NCBI GenBank assembly: GCA_041688385.1
Contig: JBDNIH010000079.1
Location: 1-29,116 of the forward strand
Length of the DNA: 29,116 nucleotides
From: UBA7662 sp041688385
GTDB taxonomy: Bacteria > Bacteroidota > Bacteroidia > UBA7662
Direction: 5' to 3'
A program made the translations under genes and the position numbers. The first letter of the stretch is position 1. Each line of letters begins with the position of its first letter. This document shows positions 22,893 to 29,116 of the stretch, piece by piece. The notes below the pieces were generated by a model. It was not told where the DNA came from and ran no database searches. It saw nothing but the letters and a program-made list of their open reading frames with translations.

Positions 22893-23999
22893 CTAGTTTA
22901 TTTCATAAGAAGCTTCAATCCACCCACCACCGACTACGTCCTCTCCTTGGTAAAAGACGGCGCTTTGTCCTGGTGCAATGGCTTTGACCATGGTGAAAAA
23001 CTCTGCTTTTATTTTATCCCCATCTTGCCAGATGCGACAAGGGCTACCCGGATCTTTGTAGCGGATTTTGGCTATAACATCTAAACCTTCTTTGGGTAAT
23101 TTGTCGTATTTCTGGAGATTTACGCGGCCTACCCGCATGCCGTTACGGTCGAGATCGTCGAGCTCACCCAAAACCACGGTATTCGACTCGGGTCGGATTT
23201 CGGTCACAAACATGGGTTTTCCAAAAGCCTTTTCGAGTCCCTTACGCTGACCAACGGTATAAAATGGATATCCTTTGTGATTGCCTAAAAGTTGGCCTTC
23301 CTTGTTTACGAAAATACCACCATCTACCCTTTCTTCTAAACCTGGCACCCTCCGTTTCAGGAAACCACGGTAGTCGTTGTCGGGTACGAAACAAATCTCA
23401 TAGCTCTCACTTTTATTAGCCAATGCAGTATAACCCAAATCCAACGCCATTTTTTTGATGTCGGTTTTGTGAAATTTACCCATCGGGAAAAGGGTTCGTT
23501 TAAGGCTTTCCTGGCTTAGCCCCCACAGCACGTAGGACTGATCTTTAGCCTCATCCATGCCGCGTATGATGTGAAAACGACCATCTTGTTCAACTACCGA
23601 TGCGTAATGTCCCGTGGCGATAAACGCACAATCGAGCATATCGGCACGTTTCAAAAGGGCTTCCCACTTGATGTGTGTATTACATAGGACGCAAGGATTG
23701 GGTGTGCGTCCGGACAGATATTCACCTACAAAATTATCAATAACATGGTCACCGAATTCTTCGCGTATGTCTAGAATCATATGGGCAAAACCACGTTCTA
23801 CTGCGATTTCACGAGCATCATTGATAGAATCAAGGCTACAACAGCCGGTCTCTTTTTTGCTTCCGCCTGCACTGGCGTAATCCCATGTTTTCATGGTAAT
23901 CCCTACCACCTCATAACCTTCGTCATGCAGCATAATGGCGGCGACTGTACTGTCGATTCCACCACTCATAGCTACTAATACTCTTCCTTTGCGCGACAT
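22893..23999 (-). CDS. mnmA: tRNA-specific 2-thiouridylase MnmA (TrmU)
   Basis: A 368-residue cytosolic enzyme that thiolates U34 of the Lys, Glu and Gln tRNAs. The ATP-binding PP-loop SGGIDST is at residues 12-18. The catalytic cysteines are Cys103 in TPNPCVLCN and Cys203 in SYEICFVPD, the pair that carries the persulfide. Further family blocks are FIATGHYA, KDQSYVLWGL, GKFHKTDIKKMALDLGY, GNHKGYPFYTVGQRKGL, and the C-terminal IAPGQSAVFYQGEDVVGGGWI. It is the first gene of the minus-strand run that continues with the S8 peptidase 5 nt later. A tRNA-modification enzyme heading a secretion-and-import operon is unusual and may only reflect shared transcription. It is divergent from the small gene at 24123. 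Confidence 0.97.
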   Translation of the reverse strand: MSRKGRVLVAMSGGIDSTVAAIMLHDEGYEVVGITMKTWDYASAGGSKKETGCCSLDSINDAREIAVERGFAHMILDIREEFGDHVIDNFVGEYLSGRTPNPCVLCNTHIKWEALLKRADMLDCAFIATGHYASVVEQDGRFHIIRGMDEAKDQSYVLWGLSQESLKRTLFPMGKFHKTDIKKMALDLGYTALANKSESYEICFVPDNDYRGFLKRRVPGLEERVDGGIFVNKEGQLLGNHKGYPFYTVGQRKGLEKAFGKPMFVTEIRPESNTVVLGELDDLDRNGMRVGRVNLQKYDKLPKEGLDVIAKIRYKDPGSPCRIWQDGDKIKAEFFTMVKAIAPGQSAVFYQGEDVVGGGWIEASYEIN

Positions 24000-24122
24000 T
24001 GTGTGAATAAAACGTTTAAAATTAGTTAAAAAGCAGCTGCGATGGTTGAAAACCTCTGTGCCACTTTATGAAGTCTTTAACCATTTTTTCTCATTTTTGT
24101 TCCAACTTAAAGTCGTTACCCC

Positions 24123-24395
24123 TTGTTGAAAACCAGTCCTGTTTACCTCAAAAAAATTGAAACCCTATTAAAAGAAGCAGGTTTGAAGCTGAGGTATGAA
24201 AAAGGAAATTTTAAGTCGGGCCATTGTTTACTAGAAGAACAACAGGTTGTAGTGGTCAATAAATTTTACACGGTGGAGGCCAAAATTCAAGCAATCACCG
24301 AAATACTTCAACAAATGCAAATACAAGTAGACCTACTTCCACCTGAGTCACGTCAATTGTATCAGGAGTTGCAACAAACGGGATTAAAGCTTTGA
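24123..24395 (+). CDS. Small conserved-looking hypothetical protein
   Basis: I do not know a name for this 90-residue protein. The block EKGNFKSGHCLLEEQQVVVVNKF followed by a helical region and LLPPESRQLYQELQ resembles a short uncharacterised protein I recall from other Bacteroidota. It is predicted soluble, without signal or membrane segments. There is no ATG: an in-frame TAA at 24108-24110 closes the frame upstream, so the start must be TTG at 24123 or TTG at 24126. The TGA at 24393-24395 overlaps the TTG start of the metallo-hydrolase gene, so the two are probably co-translated. Codon use looks like that of its neighbours, which supports it being real. Confidence 0.7.
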   Translation: MLKTSPVYLKKIETLLKEAGLKLRYEKGNFKSGHCLLEEQQVVVVNKFYTVEAKIQAITEILQQMQIQVDLLPPESRQLYQELQQTGLKL

Positions 24396-25159
24396 AAGTA
24401 ACCTTTTTAGGCACCGGCACCTCCCAGGGTGTACCCGTTATTGGTTGTGGCTGTGTTGTTTGCCTTTCTACAGATTCCCGCGATAACCGGCTGCGTAGTT
24501 CCATTTTGGTGCAGACGGATAAAGTTCATTTTGTCATTGACACCGGGCCTGATTTCCGTCAACAAATGCTTCGTGCAGGCGTAAAACGCTTAGACGCCGT
24601 TTTATATACCCACGCGCACAAAGACCACATTGCGGGTATGGACGATATACGCGCATTCAACTTCCTACAGAAAAAACCGATGGATATGTACGCAACACCT
24701 GAAGTACAGGATGCGTTGCGCCGAGAGTTTCATTATGTTTTTACGGACTTCAAATATCCAGGAGTGCCCCAAATTGAGCTTTTACTCCTCGAAAACGAAG
24801 CTTTTGAATTACAAGGTGAACCCATTCTTCCTATTGAAGTTCTGCACTACAAATTGCCTGTACTCGGCTTTCGTATACGCGATTTTGTTTATATCACCGA
24901 TGCAAACGCCATCGCAGAAGTAGAATTGGAAAAGCTCAAAGGTGCTGATACTATCGTGTTAAATGCACTCCGAAGGGAACCACATATCTCTCATTTCACA
25001 TTAGAAGAAGCCGTTGATTTGGCCAAACGAATTGGGGCAAGAAAGACCTATTTTACACATATTAGCCATCAATTGGGCTTGCATGCAGAGGTAAATGCCG
25101 AATTACCGGCGGGTATCGCCTTGGCCAATGACGGTTTGGTATTGGAGTTCGCCCAATGA
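24392..25159 (+). CDS. PhnP-like MBL-fold metallo-hydrolase
   Basis: A 255-residue metallo-beta-lactamase-fold phosphodiesterase-like enzyme. The opening MKVTFLGTGTSQGVPVIGCG is the standard start of this subgroup. Cys19, Cys21 and Cys24 in GCGCVVC fit the structural zinc site of PhnP-type proteins. The catalytic metal motif is THAHKDH (His74, His76, Asp78, His79), followed later by the metal-bridging aspartate in YITDAN and a histidine in FTHISHQLG. PhnP cleaves cyclic phosphate in phosphonate catabolism, but no phn genes are here, so the substrate is unknown; nucleic acid or cyclic nucleotide esters are also possible. The start is TTG at 24392, fixed by homology. Its TGA overlaps the ATG of the RqcH-like gene (ATGA). 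Confidence 0.87.
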   Translation: MKVTFLGTGTSQGVPVIGCGCVVCLSTDSRDNRLRSSILVQTDKVHFVIDTGPDFRQQMLRAGVKRLDAVLYTHAHKDHIAGMDDIRAFNFLQKKPMDMYATPEVQDALRREFHYVFTDFKYPGVPQIELLLLENEAFELQGEPILPIEVLHYKLPVLGFRIRDFVYITDANAIAEVELEKLKGADTIVLNALRREPHISHFTLEEAVDLAKRIGARKTYFTHISHQLGLHAEVNAELPAGIALANDGLVLEFAQ

Positions 25160-26643
25160 TTAACCACTACCTGCTTTTGCGGCGTTTGGGAGCTGAACTT
25201 CATGCTACACTTCAAAATGCCGTTTTACGCATTGTTTACAGTCCGCAACGAGAAGATTTACAACTACTTTTTGAAAAGGAAGAAGCTGAATACACCGTCA
25301 AACTAAATTTTGCCACTGACCTGACGTTGCTTAGTTTTTGGCCGGATACAGCAGGGAAACCCCGTCAATACGAAAAACAATTTACACAACTGTGGGGGGC
25401 GACCTTGATTAGTATAAGCGCCATTGCTGGTGAGCGAATGTTGTGTTGGAATTTCGATAACGGAATGCAACTGTGGATGCGTTTTTTTGGTCGACAGGGC
25501 AATGTACTGCTGACCGATGAAAACGGAAAATTGGTTGGCCCCTTCCGACGTATTATAAAAAATGATTATCTATTTGAAGCTAATCTGTATACTCCAGAAA
25601 CTGACTTTAGCGAAGTAATAAATGAAGCCATAAACACTGAGCCAATTTGGTGGAAAAAGCGTCCAATAGAATTGGTTCAGTCGGCAATTGATTCCCAAGC
25701 GATTGTTGATTTATTGGAACATCACCCCGCTCATCTCCTGCCTTCGGTGAAGCAACCTGGACTTGGTTTTGACAACACAACTCCTAGTGAGGTATTCTCA
25801 AGTGTAATAGCAGCTTATAATGCCTTTTTTAGGACGTATTTACCCGATTTCTTACTTGAACAAGAAAAGCGGCGTTTGATTCAGCCCTTGGCCGATCGTT
25901 TGGCAAGGCTGTTAAAAAAGCGGGAAGAGCACCAAAATCAGCTGAAACAATTGGCCAAAGACAGTCATTTTGAACATTGGGGTAACTTATTGCTGAGTTC
26001 GGCACATCTAATCGCTCCAGCTGCTGCCAAAGCAGAGGTTCAGGATTATCTCAGCGACAAACAAGTCGCGATTAAACTCGACCCTAAAAAATCGGTGATT
26101 GAAAATGCCAGTCGTTATTTTCAAAAAGCTAAAAATCAACTTATAGAAGCGCAACAACTTGAAAATCTGTTCAGTATTACCCAATTCGAAGTTGAGCAGC
26201 TACAGGGTAAATTACTCACCATTCAAAATACCAACCAGCTTAAACTTTTACGGAAGCTGGCAGAAAAAAGCATCACTATTCAAGAATTCCCTTTTCGACG
26301 CTGGACGCGCAGTGGTTTGGAGATTTGGATGGGTAAAAACGGCCGGCAGAATGACGAATTATTGCGGCAGGTTCACAAAGACGATATCTGGCTGCATGCG
26401 CGAAATCACAGCGGATCGCATGTAGTAATTCGCTCAGCCGGCAAAAAAGTGCCTCAACCGGTACTTGAAGCAGCAGCTTGTTGGGCGGCCTGGCACAGCA
26501 AAGGCAAATCCGAAAATCTCTGTGCCGTAATGTATACCCAGCGCAAATTTGTACGCAAACCCAAGGGTGCCTTGCCAGGTGCTGTAATTGTGGAGAAAGA
26601 ATCCACACTTTTAGTGCAACCTAGCCCACCTCCAGCTTCGTGA
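25156..26643 (+). CDS. rqcH: NFACT-family ribosome quality-control protein, RqcH-like
   Basis: A 495-residue NFACT protein. RqcH binds stalled 50S-peptidyl-tRNA complexes and adds C-terminal alanine tails that mark the chain for degradation. The NFACT-N domain covers about 1-200, coiled-coil helices about 235-270 and 315-370, and the NFACT-R (DUF814) domain about 372-480, with DDIWLHARNHSGSHVVIR (409-426), VLEAAACWAAWHSKGK and QRKFVRKPKGALPGAV. It is shorter than B. subtilis RqcH (about 570). The position of the tRNA-contacting Asp-Arg pair appears to be Glu93-Arg94 (AGERML). Older annotation calls such proteins fibronectin-binding; the cytosolic role is favoured, as no signal peptide is present. 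Its ATG overlaps the upstream stop. Confidence 0.88.
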   Translation: MINHYLLLRRLGAELHATLQNAVLRIVYSPQREDLQLLFEKEEAEYTVKLNFATDLTLLSFWPDTAGKPRQYEKQFTQLWGATLISISAIAGERMLCWNFDNGMQLWMRFFGRQGNVLLTDENGKLVGPFRRIIKNDYLFEANLYTPETDFSEVINEAINTEPIWWKKRPIELVQSAIDSQAIVDLLEHHPAHLLPSVKQPGLGFDNTTPSEVFSSVIAAYNAFFRTYLPDFLLEQEKRRLIQPLADRLARLLKKREEHQNQLKQLAKDSHFEHWGNLLLSSAHLIAPAAAKAEVQDYLSDKQVAIKLDPKKSVIENASRYFQKAKNQLIEAQQLENLFSITQFEVEQLQGKLLTIQNTNQLKLLRKLAEKSITIQEFPFRRWTRSGLEIWMGKNGRQNDELLRQVHKDDIWLHARNHSGSHVVIRSAGKKVPQPVLEAAACWAAWHSKGKSENLCAVMYTQRKFVRKPKGALPGAVIVEKESTLLVQPSPPPAS

Positions 26644-26692
26644 TACGCGCTTTTTTTTGCACTTTAGCACATCTAAAAAACACACCTCCATT

Positions 26693-27217
26693 ATGCATTT
26701 AGGTGCCAAACTCCCCTATTTTGAACTTATAGGTTGCGACGATAAACAACATTCGCTTGTAGATATCGCCGACCGCTCCTGTATACTGGTTGTATTCATG
26801 TGCAACCATTGTCCATATGTCCAGGCTTATTTGCCACGCCTCAAAGCATTAACCGACCGGTATTACGAAGACAATCTAGGTGTTATCCTCATCAATTCGA
26901 ATGATGTCAGTCAGCAACCTGCAGATTCCTTTGATCAGATGAAAAAACTTGCCACCCAATATGCCTGGGAAAATTTGTACTGGTACGATGAAAAACAAGA
27001 GGTAGCCAAACTTTTTGACGCCAAACGTACACCTGAGGCTTTTTTATTTAACTCCGGCCGCGAACTGGTTTACCATGGCGGTATCGACGATTCTTGGGAA
27101 AATCCCCACCATGTTACCCGTATTTGGTTAGAAGATGCCATAGAGATGACCTTAGACGGCATTGAAGTTGACTTTCCAGAAACCGATGTCGTTGGCTGCA
27201 CCATCAAATGGAAATAA
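26693..27217 (+). CDS. Thioredoxin-like (AhpC/TSA-Redoxin) family protein
   Basis: A 174-residue thioredoxin-fold protein without a signal peptide. The start LGAKLPYFELIGCDDKQHSL is that of redoxin-domain proteins. The redox pair is Cys37 and Cys40 in FMCNHCPYVQAYLPRL, a CNHC motif typical of a Bacteroidota/cyanobacterial 'thioredoxin family protein' group. The cis-proline region is KRTPEAFLF, and YHGGIDDSWENP is another group signature. It may reduce disulfides or peroxides; its partner is unknown. The ATG at 26693 is chosen over a TTG at 26657, since homology begins there and the upstream region is a T-rich intergenic stretch. The dapD frame begins before its stop codon if the first of two ATGs is used. 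Confidence 0.85.
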   Translation: MHLGAKLPYFELIGCDDKQHSLVDIADRSCILVVFMCNHCPYVQAYLPRLKALTDRYYEDNLGVILINSNDVSQQPADSFDQMKKLATQYAWENLYWYDEKQEVAKLFDAKRTPEAFLFNSGRELVYHGGIDDSWENPHHVTRIWLEDAIEMTLDGIEVDFPETDVVGCTIKWK

Positions 27218-27219
27218 AC

Positions 27220-28041
27220 ATGGACTTCACCCAAATACAACCGCTCATTGAAGCTGCCTGGGACGACAGGTCGTTGCTTCAAGCGCCGGAAACCATCACC
27301 GCCATAGAGACGCTCATCGCAGCACTCGATCAAGGAAAGCTGCGTGTTGCTGAACCTCTGGCCTCCGGTGAATGGAAAGTGAATGAGTGGGTAAAAAAGG
27401 GTGTTATTCTCTATTTCCCCATTCGAAAAATGGAAACTTTGCATGCTGGCCCAATGGAGTTTCACGACAAAATGGCGCTCAAAACGAATTATGCTCATTT
27501 GGGCGTACGTGTCGTACCTCACGCTATAGCCCGTTATGGTGCTTATCTAGCCTCGGGAGTTATTTTGATGCCGAGTTATGTGAATATTGGCGCCTACGTA
27601 GATAGCGGAACTATGGTAGACACTTGGGCTACCGTTGGCAGTTGTGCCCAAATCGGAAAAAACGTTCACCTTAGTGGTGGCGTGGGAATTGGCGGTGTAT
27701 TGGAACCTGTTCAAGCGGCTCCTGTGATTATTGAGGATGACTGCTTTATCGGTTCACGCTGTATAGTCGTTGAAGGCGCTCGCATCTGCAAAGAAGCGGT
27801 TTTGGGTGCCGGTGTAACCATCACCGGATCTACGCGTATAATTGACGCGACTAAAGCACGTACGGAATACAAGGGCTATGTACCTCCCCGTTCGGTGGTA
27901 ATCCCGGGTAGCTACAGCAAATCGTTTGCTGCCGGAGAATTTCAAGTGCCTTGTGCCCTTATTATCGGAGAGCGCAAACCTTCGACCGACAAAAAAACTT
28001 CACTCAACCAAGCGTTGCGTGACCATCAGGTAGCGGTTTGA
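27220..28041 (+). CDS. dapD: 2,3,4,5-tetrahydropyridine-2,6-dicarboxylate N-succinyltransferase
   Basis: A 273-residue left-handed beta-helix acyltransferase of the lysine/meso-diaminopimelate pathway. It succinylates tetrahydrodipicolinate using succinyl-CoA. The N-terminal helical domain ends near VNEWVKKGVILYFPIRKM. The hexapeptide-repeat helix starts at PHAIARYGAYLASGVILMPS and includes YVNIGAYVDSGTMVDTWATVGSCAQIGKNVHLSGGVGIGG in several turns, then EDDCFIGSRCIVVEGA. The C-terminal region carries GYVPPRSVVIPGSY. The ATG at 27220 fits the usual N-terminus; an in-frame ATG at 27208 would overlap the preceding gene by 10 nt. Its TGA overlaps the ATG of the glycosyltransferase by one base. 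The acyl group is assigned by family homology. Confidence 0.95.
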   Translation: MDFTQIQPLIEAAWDDRSLLQAPETITAIETLIAALDQGKLRVAEPLASGEWKVNEWVKKGVILYFPIRKMETLHAGPMEFHDKMALKTNYAHLGVRVVPHAIARYGAYLASGVILMPSYVNIGAYVDSGTMVDTWATVGSCAQIGKNVHLSGGVGIGGVLEPVQAAPVIIEDDCFIGSRCIVVEGARICKEAVLGAGVTITGSTRIIDATKARTEYKGYVPPRSVVIPGSYSKSFAAGEFQVPCALIIGERKPSTDKKTSLNQALRDHQVAV

Positions 28042-29116
28042 TGCGGATTGGATTTGATGCCAAAAGGGCGTACAACAACAGTACTGGACTCGGAAATTAT
28101 AGCCGTTTGGTGCTCAAAAGCCTATATACGCACGAATCAAGCTACGATTACGCTCTCTACACCCCGAACGTACAGCACAAATACAGAGATTTCCTTGCTG
28201 GAATCTCTGAGGTTACACCCATTTTGCCTGATAACTCGCTGCAACGCTTTTTGCATCCACTTTGGCGCAGCAAGGGCATCGTAAAACAATTACAGGAAGA
28301 TGGCATTCAGTTGTACCATGGCCTCAGCAATGAAATACCCATTGGACTGTCCGACGCTGGAATCAAGTCGGTTCTAACCTTACATGACCTTATTTTTCTC
28401 CGTTATCCGCAATATTATCCGCGTATTGACAGGCTTTTTTACACAAAAAAGTTCGAGAGAAGTTGTCAGGATGCCGATATAATCATTGCTATTAGTCAAC
28501 AAACAGCTGATGATATCTCCCACTTTTATGGTATTGGAAACGAAAAGGTAAAAGTTGTGTATCAAGATTGTGATCCTCTTTTTAGGATACCCCAATCGAC
28601 CGAAAAAATCGCATCTGTGCGTGCACAGTATTCCTTACCCGAAGTTTATCTTTTATCGGTAGGAACCATAGAGGCCCGCAAAAACCAGCTCAATTTGTTG
28701 AAAGCTTATGCCAAATTAGGTCCTGAAAGACCACCCCTCGTTTTCGTGGGGAGAAAAACGGCGTACTTTGAGCAAATTGATGAATACGTTCAAAGTCACC
28801 GGCTGCAAAAAGAGGTTATTTTCCTAGAAAAGGTAAATGCCAGCGACTTACCTGCCTTATATGCAGGCGCGCGGGCCATGGCTTATGTTTCACAGTTTGA
28901 AGGTTTTGGCTTACCTATATTGGAGGCCATGTGTACGCAAACGCCAGTACTTACATCAACCACCTCTTGTTTTTCAGAAGTGAGCGGTAAAGCAGCGCTT
29001 TATGTAGACCCTGATGACATAACTGGCATGACGCGTGTTTTGAGTGAGCTGATATGTAATGATGGCCTTCATGCCACATTAAAAGACCATTGCCTAGCGC
29101 AAGCAAATCATTTTAG
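28041..29116 (+). CDS. Glycosyltransferase family 4 (GT-B), 3' end beyond the window
   Basis: The frame is open from the ATG at 28041 to the window edge (358 codons), so the protein is incomplete at its C-terminus. It begins MRIGFDAKRAYNNSTGLGNYSR, a typical N-domain with a glycine-rich nucleotide loop. The C-terminal GT-B domain shows LLSVGTIEARKNQLNLLKAY (near residue 206), VVFVGRK-like strands, and FEGFGLPILEA (near residue 287), the E-x7-E motif that binds the donor nucleotide sugar. Such enzymes build exopolysaccharide, O-antigen or glycolipids in the cytosol; donor and acceptor cannot be told. The ATG shares one base with the dapD stop (TGATG). Whether further glycan genes follow is not visible. 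Confidence 0.9.
   Translation, partial: MRIGFDAKRAYNNSTGLGNYSRLVLKSLYTHESSYDYALYTPNVQHKYRDFLAGISEVTPILPDNSLQRFLHPLWRSKGIVKQLQEDGIQLYHGLSNEIPIGLSDAGIKSVLTLHDLIFLRYPQYYPRIDRLFYTKKFERSCQDADIIIAISQQTADDISHFYGIGNEKVKVVYQDCDPLFRIPQSTEKIASVRAQYSLPEVYLLSVGTIEARKNQLNLLKAYAKLGPERPPLVFVGRKTAYFEQIDEYVQSHRLQKEVIFLEKVNASDLPALYAGARAMAYVSQFEGFGLPILEAMCTQTPVLTSTTSCFSEVSGKAALYVDPDDITGMTRVLSELICNDGLHATLKDHCLAQANHF

Noticed and set aside
1..29116. CRISPR arrays, tRNA or rRNA genes, transposases, phage or defence genes
   Set aside because: No regularly spaced repeats, cloverleaf or rRNA segments, or recombinase/defence motifs were seen on either strand; the window is mostly core genes.

Overview
The window is a chromosomal stretch of a member of the Bacteroidota. 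Four things point there: two proteins with type IX secretion system (T9SS) C-terminal sorting domains, a TonB-dependent receptor paired with a DUF4249 lipoprotein, a carboxyspermidine-route polyamine cluster, and promoter boxes of the phylum's TAnnTTTG type just upstream of several genes. I cannot place it more precisely than Bacteroidota. I see no rRNA, tRNA, CRISPR array, prophage or insertion sequence. Most of the window is core metabolism and housekeeping.

Left part (1-7.5 kb, mainly + strand): a small secreted barrel-like protein, then ychF overlapping an agmatinase-family gene. Next come a carboxyspermidine dehydrogenase and, after an opposed T9SS cargo gene, a carboxyspermidine decarboxylase (nspC). 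Together the three polyamine genes could convert agmatine to putrescine and then to spermidine. Both the dehydrogenase and the T9SS gene end in clear intrinsic terminators.

Middle (7.5-17 kb): an intergenic stretch with a degenerate ~107-nt tandem repeat, then a PaaE-like ferredoxin reductase and a PaaN-like aldehyde dehydrogenase on the minus strand. A ~670-nt gene-free interval with a strong hairpin follows. After it come a secreted hypothetical protein, an acyl-CoA carboxylase beta subunit (pccB-like) with an OmpH/Skp-like protein directly behind it, a DUF4256 protein, an FAD-dependent oxidoreductase and a HxlR-family regulator. The regulator gene has a textbook promoter and a 9-bp-arm palindrome that is probably its own operator.

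Right part, minus strand (17-24 kb): mnmA, a T9SS-exported subtilisin-like protease, a TonB-dependent receptor, a DUF4249 lipoprotein and trxB. Internal junctions are 5, -1, -1 and about 30 nt, so the first four are probably one translationally coupled transcript. The protease-receptor-lipoprotein trio looks like a peptide-scavenging unit and is the most interesting system here. An 11-bp hairpin followed by a T-run lies inside the receptor's first codons and may tune its expression.

Right part, plus strand (24-29 kb): a small conserved-looking protein with a TTG start, a PhnP-like metallo-hydrolase also starting at TTG, an RqcH/NFACT ribosome-rescue protein, a thioredoxin-like protein, dapD, and a glycosyltransferase that runs off the window. 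Nearly every junction overlaps or is very short.
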